In this document: positions 8,580 to 17,766 of the stretch, one piece after another
Layout: each line of letters starts with the position of its first letter
Position numbering within the stretch: position 1 is the stretch's first letter
Assembly (NCBI RefSeq): GCF_012222305.1
Contig: NZ_CP035730.1
Span: 2,692,945 to 2,756,944, forward strand
Reading direction: 5' to 3'
Length of the DNA stretch: 64,000 nucleotides
Origin: Sulfolobus sp. S-194
GTDB lineage: Archaea; Thermoproteota; Thermoprotei_A; Sulfolobales; Sulfolobaceae
Notes under the pieces: model-generated
Databases searched by the model: none
Told to the model about the DNA's origin: nothing
Seen by the model: only the letters and a program-made list of their open reading frames with translations
Translations under genes and position numbers: made by a program

Positions 8580-10343
8580 TTATTTATTTGCTTCTTTAAT
8601 TTGTTTTAGTTCCCTTTCATATGCTTCTACAATAGAATCGTAAGTTAATATTCCTATAAATTTCTCTTTTTCCACCACTGCCACCCACCTTGATTTATTC
8701 TTAGCCATTACTTCTAAAGCCTGCTCTAATGTTGAATCCAAATGAACGTATAAAGATCCTTTAGTCATATAATTTGCTATGATGTCATCATTTTTTGCCT
8801 TCTCTAAATCTTTAAAATAAACTATCCCTAGGAAATTATTGTTTTGATCGGTTACTGGCAAGCTCATGAAGCCAAAATTAAGCATTAAATCAGTTACATG
8901 ACTTACTTTGTCAGTGATCAAAGCTTTAATGTCTTTTATTTCGCAGTCCTTTACGCGTAAGCTTTCCATAATAGGGGTTTCATATTCAACTTTATGTGCA
9001 GGAGAATCTCTTCTAGTAGGAAGTTGTGAGATATATATAGTGTAATCTCCAGAAACTAAATATGCTATTGCCGCGGCTATCATGGCTCCTGGTAATAGCT
9101 GAAGGCTTGATGTCATCTCAGTAACCATTATAATTACTGATATAGGAACTTTCCCTGCTGCAGCAAAAAATGCCATCATACCTATTATAACAAATGGAGC
9201 TATGTTAGGTACTATACTGGGAAAAAGATAGTGAAATAAAAGACCTACTGAAGCTCCAATATATGCTCCAATAAATAATCCTGGAGCAAAAACACCTCCA
9301 CTACCTCCAGATCCAACAGAAAAAGAAGTACCAATTATTTTTAAAATAGGTAATAGCACTATTAAGATCAATGCTGGAATAACAGGAGAGTAAAAGGCGT
9401 TGAACTTTTCATACTCTACCAAATTTATCCAACCATAACCAGTCGCAAGTATTTCTGGTGCTAAAAGTGCAATCAATCCAGTTATTGCTCCACCAATAAG
9501 TGGTTTTATATGATTAGGAACTCTTAATCTTTTGAAAATCGAATGTATCCCGTAGAAAGTTTTAACATATACTATTGCTAACAGACCAGCTATTGCTCCT
9601 AAGAGTGCATACATTGGAAGTCTTAGAGGATTAAAAGTACCAGTATAATATCCAAAAACCGGTGTGAACCCGAATATACTTCCAAATATTGTATAACCTA
9701 TAGCTGAGGCTATAATTGCTGGATATAAAACTTCTGGTTCAAAATCTCTTTTATACAAAATTTCACCAGCTAGGAGTGCCCCACCGATGGGAGTTTTAAA
9801 TATTGTTCCTATCCCTGCCCCAATTCCAACAGCAAGTGCAATTCTTCTATCTTGAGGACTAAGATGTAAAAGATCTGCGATTACAGAGCCTACTCCAGCT
9901 GAAAACTGCGCAGTTGGTCCTTCTCTACCTGCACTACCTCCAGAACCTATTGTAATAGCGGAAGCTATTATTTTAACTGGAATAACTACCCATTTTACCT
10001 TGCCTTGAAAATAATGATAAGCCTTTATTGCTGCATCCGTACCATGTCCCTCAGCCTCTGGGGCGAAAGTATAAACGATTAGTCCAGAAATTAGCCCTCC
10101 AATTGCAGTTGATAGTGGTATTAAATAATATCTTCCGGGGTAAAATGTGAAGTTTAGTGAGCCCCCTTCACCAAGTGGTCTAGGATAACTCATCCCAATA
10201 AGATGAAATATGAATAAATCTTCAGCTAAGTGAAGCAGTAAGTAAAAAGTAGTCGCTGCGAGACCTGCAACAATGCCAAGAACGACTCCTAAAATAGCCC
10301 ATTTCTCGTAGTATTTCAGTGAAGAGAGACGCACAGTCTTCAT
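8580..10343 (-). CDS. CLC chloride channel/transporter with tandem CBS domains
   Basis: A 587-residue CLC protein. The anion-pathway motifs are present: [11 protein letters not shown] (residues 133-143) with the gating Glu141, and [12 protein letters not shown] (344-355). The helix after [15 protein letters not shown] keeps Glu194 but has Ile where the internal proton-carrying glutamate of E. coli CLC (Glu203) sits. A conserved region around [12 protein letters not shown] (433-444) corresponds to the central tyrosine. Residues from about 465 to 580 form two CBS domains, which in this family bind adenine nucleotides and tune gating. Without the inner glutamate, proton coupling may be lost or altered. 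Confidence 0.88.
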   Translation of the reverse strand: MKTVRLSSLKYYEKWAILGVVLGIVAGLAATTFYLLLHLAEDLFIFHLIGMSYPRPLGEGGSLNFTFYPGRYYLIPLSTAIGGLISGLIVYTFAPEAEGHGTDAAIKAYHYFQGKVKWVVIPVKIIASAITIGSGGSAGREGPTAQFSAGVGSVIADLLHLSPQDRRIALAVGIGAGIGTIFKTPIGGALLAGEILYKRDFEPEVLYPAIIASAIGYTIFGSIFGFTPVFGYYTGTFNPLRLPMYALLGAIAGLLAIVYVKTFYGIHSIFKRLRVPNHIKPLIGGAITGLIALLAPEILATGYGWINLVEYEKFNAFYSPVIPALILIVLLPILKIIGTSFSVGSGGSGGVFAPGLFIGAYIGASVGLLFHYLFPSIVPNIAPFVIIGMMAFFAAAGKVPISVIIMVTEMTSSLQLLPGAMIAAAIAYLVSGDYTIYISQLPTRRDSPAHKVEYETPIMESLRVKDCEIKDIKALITDKVSHVTDLMLNFGFMSLPVTDQNNNFLGIVYFKDLEKAKNDDIIANYMTKGSLYVHLDSTLEQALEVMAKNKSRWVAVVEKEKFIGILTYDSIVEAYERELKQIKEANK

Positions 10344-10378
10344 TATTTCAGTAAGTTAATAAACTTTATTTGAACTCA

Positions 10379-11395
10379 CTAAATATAATTAGAGATTATA
10401 CTGAACATTGGTTCAATTATTCTTTCTTTAACAATTTTATAATCTTTCCACGTGAAGAGCGATGGTTCTAAATAACAAGCTAAAGCACACTTATTACAAG
10501 TCGAATATTTGTTCCAATCATACTCATTCCATAATTTAATTATATCAACTTCCCATGCTTTTTCGCTTCCTTGATATTCGTTCAGAACATAACAAGGTAG
10601 CACTATTCTTCCTTGGGGGTCAATATTTATCGTTAGCCAGGGTTTACAAACCCATGGAATTTCATGAAACCAACTATTTAATATAGCCTCAAAATATTTC
10701 TCGCTTTCAACAATTGGCTTTCCTCTTCTTTTTAGCTCTAAAATTCCTTCTAATACTTGTTTTAATCCATCTCTTTTTCTAGGTGATAACTTCTCTGCTG
10801 TGGAATAGTCGTAAGCAATTTGAATACTTACTGTTACTTTAAGCTTTTCGGCCAACTCTATCACCTTGAATACTTCATCTATGTTCTCATTTGTTAGAGT
10901 AAAACTAATCGATGTTGGTATTTCTCTTTTCACACTTTCTTTTATTCCCTCGATGGCCCTATCAAATGACCCAGAAATCCCCCTTAGTTTATCATGAACT
11001 TCCCCTATTCCATCTATCGAGACGAATAAATTATCTATGTAATCCTTTATCTCATCTATTCTATCTTTCAATAGCCAACCGTTAGTTACGAGAGAAGTAT
11101 AAAATCTTTTACTTGATTCTTTAAGTATTTCAGGTAAATCTCTTCTCAGCAACGGTTCTCCACCCTCAAATCCCATGAAGAGGACTCCAGCTCTCTGTAA
11201 CGCGTCCATCATTTTAACTTCTTCTTCTAATGTTAGTAATTTTTCATCCTTTCTTCTCCAAAAGGGGCACATTCTACATCTTAAGTTACAAGAATACAAT
11301 AGTTTATGTCCAGCAATTAAGGGTAATTTTTTCACTCCTCGTCCTTTAACAAGTCTTAAAAAATTTCCAATTGTCATTGGTTTTATTTTTGCCAT
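10379..11395 (-). CDS. Radical SAM/SPASM-like protein
   Basis: A 338-residue radical SAM enzyme. The [4Fe-4S] cluster motif is Cys36-x3-Cys40-x2-Cys43 (CNLRCRMC), followed by the SAM-binding GGEP at about 78-81 and an SxDG motif near residue 126. The C-terminal part carries further cysteines (WVCKPW, LPCYV, CNKCALAC), the pattern of a SPASM/twitch-type auxiliary cluster domain. Such enzymes modify peptides, cofactors or heme-like molecules; no partner gene marks the substrate. It lies between the CLC gene and the 3-hydroxyacyl-CoA dehydrogenase on the same strand, without overlap. Confidence 0.78.
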   Translation of the reverse strand: MAKIKPMTIGNFLRLVKGRGVKKLPLIAGHKLLYSCNLRCRMCPFWRRKDEKLLTLEEEVKMMDALQRAGVLFMGFEGGEPLLRRDLPEILKESSKRFYTSLVTNGWLLKDRIDEIKDYIDNLFVSIDGIGEVHDKLRGISGSFDRAIEGIKESVKREIPTSISFTLTNENIDEVFKVIELAEKLKVTVSIQIAYDYSTAEKLSPRKRDGLKQVLEGILELKRRGKPIVESEKYFEAILNSWFHEIPWVCKPWLTINIDPQGRIVLPCYVLNEYQGSEKAWEVDIIKLWNEYDWNKYSTCNKCALACYLEPSLFTWKDYKIVKERIIEPMFSIISNYI

Positions 11396-11420
11396 ATATT
11401 TACTTTGTAGAGGCGGTTTA

Positions 11421-12446
11421 TTATTTTATTGATAATTCTCTAGCATAAGTAAATATTCCTTTTTTCAATCCTAAACCTAATTTTGTGGCTAATTCAATTT
11501 CTTCCTCTGTAGAAACATTATTTTTAACTAGCCAAATAGCTTCGTTTATAGCGTCTCTAAGTAAGTCTTCTGGTTTAGGTATTCTATCAGTTTTCCTAAT
11601 TTCTGGTCTCCCATTACTCCAATCGTAAAATCCTTTTCCGACTTTTGCTCCATAATAACCTTTTTCATATAATTCTTTCAGTTTTTCACAAGTAAAATCA
11701 AAGCCTCTTTTTTTAACCTCATTTGAAATTAGATAGTTTGTATCAATTCCAGTGTAATCTAGCAACTCGAATATTCCCATCGGAAATTCTAAGACGTATC
11801 TAGCCAAACTATCTATCTCTTCTACTGTATAATTTTTTAATAATTTACAAGCGGAGGTAAAAATTCTGAATAAAATCCTATTTACTACGAATCCTATAAC
11901 GTCTTTTCTTACTGGAATAGGGACTTTTTCAATATTTTTAACTATTTCAATCCCTTTAGAAAAAATTAAATCGTCAGTCTTAGCCCCCTTAACTACTTCT
12001 ACTAACTTCATGAGGACTGGAGGGTTAAAGAAGTGAAGTCCTAAAAATCTCTGAGGATTTTCAACACTTTGAGCCAATTCAGATATAGGTAAACTACTTG
12101 TATTGGTTGCTATTATTGAATACTTACTAACAATCTTACTAACTTGTTTAAAAACAGAGCTTTTTAAGTCTAAATTTTCTGAAACTGCTTCTATTACTAA
12201 CTCAGCATCGGAAATTTGAGATAAATCATTTATTGGTCTTATTCGTGAGAAGATACTTTCAACATCTGTTATTTTTCCTTTTTCTTTTAATTTATTAAGA
12301 GACCAAAGAATATTTTTTAATCCTTTTTCTAATGCATTTGGATATTTATCGTATAAATATACTTCGTTATCGTGGAGAGAAAAAACTTCCGCTATGCCAT
12401 GACCCATAACTCCAGCTCCTATTACTGCAACTTTCAATTTGGGCAC
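11421..12446 (-). CDS. 3-Hydroxyacyl-CoA dehydrogenase
   Basis: Oxidises 3-hydroxyacyl-CoA to 3-oxoacyl-CoA with NAD+, step three of beta-oxidation. The N-terminal Rossmann domain starts with GAGVMG (residues 10-15). The catalytic region shows NTSSLP (Ser127) and HFFNPP (His148, Asn151). The C-terminal helical domain holds the dimer and substrate region (GKGFYDWS). Its 341 residues are a stand-alone dehydrogenase, not the bifunctional form fused to crotonase. The start is GTG at 12446. It follows the R2-like gene by three bases and is surely co-transcribed with it. Confidence 0.88.
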   Translation of the reverse strand: MPKLKVAVIGAGVMGHGIAEVFSLHDNEVYLYDKYPNALEKGLKNILWSLNKLKEKGKITDVESIFSRIRPINDLSQISDAELVIEAVSENLDLKSSVFKQVSKIVSKYSIIATNTSSLPISELAQSVENPQRFLGLHFFNPPVLMKLVEVVKGAKTDDLIFSKGIEIVKNIEKVPIPVRKDVIGFVVNRILFRIFTSACKLLKNYTVEEIDSLARYVLEFPMGIFELLDYTGIDTNYLISNEVKKRGFDFTCEKLKELYEKGYYGAKVGKGFYDWSNGRPEIRKTDRIPKPEDLLRDAINEAIWLVKNNVSTEEEIELATKLGLGLKKGIFTYARELSIK

Positions 12447-12449
12447 CGG

Positions 12450-13475
12450 TTAAAAAACTGGGATAAAATCATCTTCCTTTATGTTTTCTACTACATCTCC
12501 AGAAATACCCAATTCTGGCATATCAGGTAATTTTATACCATAATGTTTCAGAGAAGCCCCCACTCTCAATACTGCATTTCTCCAAGCTTCTTCTTTTTCC
12601 TTTAACTCTGGTATGTAAAATCCAGCATCCCTAGCTATATCTTCCATTTTCTGATGAACCTCTATGAACCATGGAGGTAATTTCCAAAAATCTTTTGGCG
12701 GAATATAAGTAATAAGGGATAGAAAGACAAAGCCAGCCCTTATTTGTTTAGTTACTAACTTCTTCCTTTCATCATCCATTTTCTCTGCATTCTGAGACAT
12801 TATCATGTGAGTAAATGCATAATGTCTAGTTTCATCTACGGCAGTATTCTTAAATAATTCTTTAAAGGCATTAATTTTAGCACCTCTTGACATTGTGGTA
12901 AATACTGTTGTAGCGGCTGCTTCACCCATCATGAAGGAAGTAAATAAAACATCAAATGTATATTTTTTATATGCCTCAAGATAAGCCTTCCAATATCTAG
13001 AGCCATTCCACCAAGTCCATAAAACGTTTAATTTCGCTTTCTTTTCTAAATCATCCTGTGGTTTAAAATCAAACGGAAATCCTGGGAGCACACTATTTAT
13101 TGCTAAACCGCACATAATATTGTGCCTATTTTCATCGTAAGTTATTGTAGTTAGTATACCTCTTATAGCAGTATCAAGGTGTTGTTCAAAGGCTTTAATT
13201 ACAGCATATGCAAATACTGGAGTTGCATTATCGAAATTTGAAAGTAATCCCCACCAGTACGCTATTGCTAATTTTTGTTTTCTATCTAAACCGGATGCAA
13301 TATCTTTTACCTCTTTCCAATCTATATTTTCTTCATCCCATTGTTCCCTTTTTGCTCTTCTATAAAGTTGCCACGCCTTCTCATTATCGAAATTCCATCT
13401 TGGTGGATATACATTTTCTGGTGGGTAATCAGGCTCTTCTTCAAAATTAAGGTTGGAGTATTTTGAGCTCATCAA
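12450..13475 (-). CDS. R2-like ferritin-fold diiron protein
   Basis: A 341-residue helical protein resembling the small subunit of ribonucleotide reductase or R2-like ligand-binding oxidases. Likely iron ligands are Glu115-x2-His118 (YDENRH), Glu185 (MMGEAA) and Glu215-x2-His218 (VDETRH), with Asp82 a candidate for the first. The residue four after His118, where R2 carries its radical tyrosine, is Cys122, so a classical radical-generating R2 role is unlikely. It sits directly before the hydroxyacyl-CoA dehydrogenase in a beta-oxidation block. An acyl-chain oxidase, desaturase-like or oxygenase role is a reasonable inference. Confidence 0.7.
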   Translation of the reverse strand: MMSSKYSNLNFEEEPDYPPENVYPPRWNFDNEKAWQLYRRAKREQWDEENIDWKEVKDIASGLDRKQKLAIAYWWGLLSNFDNATPVFAYAVIKAFEQHLDTAIRGILTTITYDENRHNIMCGLAINSVLPGFPFDFKPQDDLEKKAKLNVLWTWWNGSRYWKAYLEAYKKYTFDVLFTSFMMGEAAATTVFTTMSRGAKINAFKELFKNTAVDETRHYAFTHMIMSQNAEKMDDERKKLVTKQIRAGFVFLSLITYIPPKDFWKLPPWFIEVHQKMEDIARDAGFYIPELKEKEEAWRNAVLRVGASLKHYGIKLPDMPELGISGDVVENIKEDDFIPVF

Positions 13476-13549
13476 ATATATATTAGAAAGATCGATATAT
13501 AAATTTTAATGGTTCAATTATATGTAACATGCATAACATATATATGAAT

Positions 13550-14452
13550 TTAAATTAGCCTCACTGACTTATGTACGGCATCATCCATGATGGCAACACA
13601 ATATGAAGCCATTCTTACAAACTCCTTGCAAGCTTCTATTGTGGTATTACATTTCTCTTCTATTATTTTCATATTTCTTCTTATTTGTTGAATATCTGAA
13701 AGGTTCTCCGTCATAAACATTGATGTAGCACTTGTAAACATTGAAATAAGGGTATCGATCAGTTCAGTACTGGGTATGGATTTTTCATCAGCCAAAATTA
13801 GAAATGTTCTTAAATGCGAAATCAAACGCCCTAGATCTCTCATGAATATAGCATATAGAATTATATCCTTAAAGGGTAAGCTAAAATTATATAAATCGTC
13901 TAGTTGAACTCCTATTGCTATATTCCTTATAATCACTCTATAATCTTTCATTAGTATATCACAACGGGTTATGAGATCTTCTTTAATCTCTTTATTGAAC
14001 TTTTCCAATACTCTCAGATCGTATAACAGTTTCCTTATTTTATCTACGAATGATGAAACCAAACCATTAAGATCAGTTGATACTGGTAAATTAACTTTAA
14101 ATACAATCCTATTAAATGTCTCATCCTCTATTTCTAACCCTGCATGTGTAAGTTGGAGCTCCCTTAATGCTTTTTTAACTTCTTGGCTCATTACATTATC
14201 GGACTTTACAATTATCTTGTCTATCCCTTGCATGTAATAGACTGATATTAAATACAGAGCCTCGTTAAGATCTCGTAAAATAATTTCTCTCTCATTATTT
14301 ATTTTTCTCTCTGGTTTTATCTTTAAACCATCATATATCTCGTAAACTTTCAGTTCACTTTTTACGTCCAATCCATTTTTCCTAACCCATTCACTAGGGA
14401 GGGATATTATATAACTTCCTCCCTTAATTTTTTGGAGTCTTCTAGTGCTCAT
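13550..14452 (-). CDS. PhoU-domain protein with AbrB-like DNA-binding head
   Basis: A 300-residue protein from ATG 14452. The frame opens upstream at TTG 14473, but ATG 14452 is the likelier start, with a TATA-like TTTATAC at about 14485-14491 giving a short leader. Residues 1-45 form a SpoVT/AbrB swapped-hairpin domain (RLQKIKGGSYIISLPSEW, then VRKNGL), the archaeal hallmark of this group. From about residue 100 two PhoU-like helical bundles follow. Bacterial PhoU restrains phosphate uptake signalling; archaeal forms with a DNA-binding head may regulate transcription. No phosphate transporter lies next to it; it interrupts a beta-oxidation block, so its ligand is open. Confidence 0.8.
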   Translation of the reverse strand: MSTRRLQKIKGGSYIISLPSEWVRKNGLDVKSELKVYEIYDGLKIKPERKINNEREIILRDLNEALYLISVYYMQGIDKIIVKSDNVMSQEVKKALRELQLTHAGLEIEDETFNRIVFKVNLPVSTDLNGLVSSFVDKIRKLLYDLRVLEKFNKEIKEDLITRCDILMKDYRVIIRNIAIGVQLDDLYNFSLPFKDIILYAIFMRDLGRLISHLRTFLILADEKSIPSTELIDTLISMFTSATSMFMTENLSDIQQIRRNMKIIEEKCNTTIEACKEFVRMASYCVAIMDDAVHKSVRLI

Positions 14453-14508
14453 ATTTATACGTATATATTCCAAAATAAAAAAGTATAAATTATTTTCTCT
14501 TGTTCATA

Positions 14509-15285
14509 TTATGTTTTCCAATTAGGTTTTCTCTTCTCTATAAATGCCCTCATACCTTCCTTACCATCCTCGCTGGTTAAAGCAACATAGAAGTTCCTTC
14601 TCTCAATATCTAATCCTTGTTGCAAATTAGTCTCTAAAGCCTTATTTACAGCTTCTTTTCCTAATTCTACTGCAAACGGAGACTTAGAAGCAATCTCTTT
14701 TGCTAACCTAATTGCCTCATCAAGTAAAGCCTCATCTGGAACAACTTTAATAACTAGACCCCTTCTATAAGCTTCCCATGCTGAGATTAATCTCCCAGTC
14801 AGTACCATCTCCATACCCTTATATTTCCCTACAGTCCTAGTTAGTCTCTGAGTTCCACCAGCACCTGGAATTATGCCAAGGTTTATTTCCGGCTGACCTA
14901 ACATAGCGTTTTCAGCAGCAATTATAATATCGCATGCCATTGCTAACTCTAAACCCCCACCTACAGTTAATCCGTTAAGTGCAGCAATAACTGGTTTTCT
15001 GAATGTCCTTAATCTCTCCCACATAGGTGCATGACCAACTCTCACTACATCCTCAACTTTCATATTAGCCATTTCATTAACATCCGCACCGGCGCAAAAT
15101 GCTCTACCATTCCCAGTAATTATTACTACCCTAATATTCTTATTATTCTCGAGCTCATTGAATACATTAACAAAATCCCATACCATTTCCATATTTAAAG
15201 CGTTTAACTTATCTGGTCTATTGAGCTTAACTATTGCTATATTATCCACAATCTCGTATAATACAGTACTGGGCATTCTACTCAC
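14509..15285 (-). CDS. Enoyl-CoA hydratase
   Basis: Crotonase-fold enzyme of 258 residues, adding water to trans-2-enoyl-CoA. Both catalytic glutamates are present: Glu113 in GGGLELAM and Glu133 in GQPEINLG, equivalent to Glu144 and Glu164 of rat mitochondrial hydratase. The oxyanion-hole segment CAGADV (64-69) and the IPGAGGTQRL stretch (139-148) are textbook. Its start overlaps the end of the second crotonase gene upstream by eight bases, so translation is probably coupled. Together with the neighbouring dehydrogenase and thiolase it completes a beta-oxidation spiral. Confidence 0.9.
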   Translation of the reverse strand: MSRMPSTVLYEIVDNIAIVKLNRPDKLNALNMEMVWDFVNVFNELENNKNIRVVIITGNGRAFCAGADVNEMANMKVEDVVRVGHAPMWERLRTFRKPVIAALNGLTVGGGLELAMACDIIIAAENAMLGQPEINLGIIPGAGGTQRLTRTVGKYKGMEMVLTGRLISAWEAYRRGLVIKVVPDEALLDEAIRLAKEIASKSPFAVELGKEAVNKALETNLQQGLDIERRNFYVALTSEDGKEGMRAFIEKRKPNWKT

Positions 15286-16030
15286 CCTTAAACTGTGGTT
15301 TTCTCTTTTCTAAGAAAGCAGTTATTCCCTCCTTAAAATCATGTGTTTTCCCTAAAGCCCCTTGCATTGCTGCTTCGTAATCTAGAAATTCCTCTAGATC
15401 TTGATAAATTACCCTATTAATTAACCTTTTACTAGCAGAAAATGATTTAAAAGGACCATTAGAAATTTCCTCAGCTCTCTTCAATGCTTCTGACAGAGGA
15501 TCATCAACAATCTCAAATCCAAGATCTCTCGCAATTTCAGCATTAAATTCCCCTCCAGTTAAAATATATTTTTCGAACTTCACTCCTCCAAGTCTTAACA
15601 TCATTAAGGCCAAACCACTATCTGGGGCTAAACCTATATTATGGAAAGCCATTACGAATCTTGAATCTTTTGAAGCTAACCTAATATCGGTAGCTAATGC
15701 TAGACTTAACCCAGCTCCAGCAACAACACCCCTTACTGCTGAAATAAATATCTTGTTCGAAAATCTAACTTCCTTAATTATTTGATAAAATGAATTTCTT
15801 AGATCTTCCGCTAAATCTTCTGCTATACTTGAAATATCTGCTCCAACTGAAAATGCCCTCCCACTCCCAGTGATTACAGCAACTCTCTTCTTAGGATCCC
15901 TATTAAAATCCCTTAAAGCCTTTACCAGTTGGTTTCTCAAATCAAGATTCATCGCATTTAATTTGTCTGGTCTATTTAGAGTTATTACTGAGATGCTCCC
16001 TCTATCCTCAACCAAAATCTCGTTTGCCAC
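15278..16030 (-). CDS. Crotonase-fold isomerase-like protein (PaaG-like)
   Basis: A 250-residue crotonase family member. Position 109 is Ser where hydratases have the first catalytic Glu, and the second Glu is also missing (AFHNIGLAPDSG, about 128-139). Asp137 in APDSG matches the aspartate of PaaG-type isomerases, which shift a double bond or open an epoxide-CoA ring. It is therefore more likely a dienoyl-, enoyl- or PaaG-type isomerase than a hydratase. It leads the operon with the true hydratase and faces the thiolase operon across about 180 bases of shared divergent promoter. Confidence 0.8.
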   Translation of the reverse strand: MANEILVEDRGSISVITLNRPDKLNAMNLDLRNQLVKALRDFNRDPKKRVAVITGSGRAFSVGADISSIAEDLAEDLRNSFYQIIKEVRFSNKIFISAVRGVVAGAGLSLALATDIRLASKDSRFVMAFHNIGLAPDSGLALMMLRLGGVKFEKYILTGGEFNAEIARDLGFEIVDDPLSEALKRAEEISNGPFKSFSASKRLINRVIYQDLEEFLDYEAAMQGALGKTHDFKEGITAFLEKRKPQFKGE

Positions 16031-16178
16031 ATGTCATTTATTTAAAACGAATTATAAAACTCTTACGGATAAAAATCAGACTAATTTTATTTTTCTTACA
16101 TTTTACATATATATTCTTTGTTTAAGCAATATTGGACAAATGATAACATTTAATTCAATATCATTATATTAGAGTAAG

Positions 16179-16187
16179 ATATATAAG
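16179..16187 (+). promoter_or_regulatory. TATA box of the thiolase operon
   Basis: An ATATATAAG-type element lies about 30 bases before GTG 16211, giving a leaderless thiolase message. The crotonase pair is transcribed away from the same 180-base interval, so a regulator binding here could control both arms of the pathway. Confidence 0.45.
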
Positions 16188-16210
16188 TCATTTAAACAAT
16201 TTATATTGAT

Positions 16211-17374
16211 GTGAATAGGAAAGTAGCCGTTATAGGGGTAGGGAATTCCAAGTTTGGAAAAAGGGATGATGTAACTATAAAGGAATTAGCTTGGGAATCA
16301 GTCAAAGAAGCTTTGGAAGACGCAGGTTTGACTCAGAAAGATATTGATATAACAGTAATTGGGAGTACAGCATACAGAGGGACAGAGATCTATCCTGCTC
16401 CTCCAGTTTCTGAATACTGTGGATTAGTTGGTAAAAGTCCAATAAGAGTTGAAGCAGCTTGTGCCACTGGAAGTTCTGCAGCTTTTACTGCTATTAATTT
16501 AATTGCATCTGGTTTAGCTGATATAGTATTGGCTATTGGAGTAGATAAAATGACAGAAGTTGATACATCTACCTCATTGGCAATTGGAGGACGAGGAGGA
16601 AACTATTATTGGGAATTTCATATGTACGGTACTACATTTCCTACTTATTACGCTTTATATGCAACTAGGCATATGGCTTTATTTGGAACTACAGAAGAAG
16701 ATATGGCATTAGCATCAGTAAAAGCCCATAAATATGCTACATTAAATGAAAAAGCACATTTCAGGAATAAAATTACAGTAGAAGACGTATTAAAGTCCAG
16801 AGTGATATCATGGCCAATAAAATTGTTAGATTCTTCTCCAATTAGTGATGGTTCTGCAACAGTTATATTTGCGTCAGAAGAAAAGGTAAGAGAATTAAAA
16901 ATTGATACTCCTATATGGGTTAAGGGAATTGGCTATAGTAGCGATACTTCTTATATTGCTGCCAGAGGTGAGTGGGTGGGTTTAGAAGCTGCGAGAGACG
17001 CTGCAGCAAAAGCTTATAAAATGGCTAAGATCTCTCCGTTAGATATTGAATATGCAACTGTTCATGACTGTTTCACTATTGCTGAAATTATGGCTTATGA
17101 GGATTTGGGTTTTGTTGAAAAAGGTAAGGGAGCTGAGTTGTTGAGAGAGGGACAAACTGAAAAAGACGGTAAAGTTGCTGTAAACTTGTTCGGTGGTTTA
17201 AAAGCTAAAGGTCATCCTTTAGGTGCAACCGGTTTATCCATGATTTACGAAGTTACAAAACAATTAAGGGAAGAAGCTGGGCCGGTACAACATTCTTTCA
17301 AAAGATATTTAGCTTTAACTCATAATGTTGGTGGTACAGGTCATTATGCCTACGTCATGATATTTAATAGGTGA
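16211..17374 (+). CDS. SCP2-type thiolase (acetyl-CoA acetyltransferase)
   Basis: A 387-residue thiolase. The nucleophile is Cys84 in EAACATGSS. HDCF (near residue 282) and GHPLGATG (near 337) provide the other active-site residues, and the tail ends in HNVGGTGHYAYV, the SCP2-thiolase form without the usual CxG. Archaeal members either cleave 3-oxoacyl-CoA or make acetoacetyl-CoA. The DUF35 partner five bases downstream is the standard companion, joining thiolases into complexes. With the adjacent CoA ligase and beta-oxidation genes, cleavage is the better guess here. Start GTG 16211. Confidence 0.88.
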   Translation: MNRKVAVIGVGNSKFGKRDDVTIKELAWESVKEALEDAGLTQKDIDITVIGSTAYRGTEIYPAPPVSEYCGLVGKSPIRVEAACATGSSAAFTAINLIASGLADIVLAIGVDKMTEVDTSTSLAIGGRGGNYYWEFHMYGTTFPTYYALYATRHMALFGTTEEDMALASVKAHKYATLNEKAHFRNKITVEDVLKSRVISWPIKLLDSSPISDGSATVIFASEEKVRELKIDTPIWVKGIGYSSDTSYIAARGEWVGLEAARDAAAKAYKMAKISPLDIEYATVHDCFTIAEIMAYEDLGFVEKGKGAELLREGQTEKDGKVAVNLFGGLKAKGHPLGATGLSMIYEVTKQLREEAGPVQHSFKRYLALTHNVGGTGHYAYVMIFNR

Positions 17375-17379
17375 TGTAA

Positions 17380-17766
17380 ATGGATGGAATACCCCTTCTC
17401 TTTAAATATACTGTTCCAGATAAACTATATGAAAAATTCTGGGAAGGACTAAAGAGAGGTGAAATTTATACTACAAAGTGTAAGAAATGCGGTACACTTT
17501 ATTATCCTCCAAGGAAGGATTGTGAGAAATGTATGTCCTCAGATATGGAATGGGTTAAACTTAGCAATGAGGGTATACTTATGACTTATAGTGTTGTTAA
17601 ACAGAAGCCCCAAGGATTTGAGAATTATAGTGATTACACGGTAGGTATTGCAAGAAATTCTGATGGTGCAAATCTAATGTGCTGGGTTAAAGGTGAAGCA
17701 AAAGTTGGTAAAAAAGTCAGATTGACAACAGACGGCCAAAGAGTTATTTGTGAGGTGATAGAATGA
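17380..17766 (+). CDS. DUF35 zinc-ribbon/OB-fold protein, thiolase partner
   Basis: A 128-residue protein. Residues 34-51 hold a rubredoxin-like zinc knuckle with Cys34, Cys37, Cys48 and Cys51. The rest is an OB-fold that in characterised archaeal thiolase/HMG-CoA synthase complexes holds the CoA-binding tunnel between enzymes. It starts five bases after the thiolase stop and overlaps the ligase start by four bases (ATGA), so the three genes form one operon and probably one channelled assembly. Confidence 0.85.
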   Translation: MDGIPLLFKYTVPDKLYEKFWEGLKRGEIYTTKCKKCGTLYYPPRKDCEKCMSSDMEWVKLSNEGILMTYSVVKQKPQGFENYSDYTVGIARNSDGANLMCWVKGEAKVGKKVRLTTDGQRVICEVIE

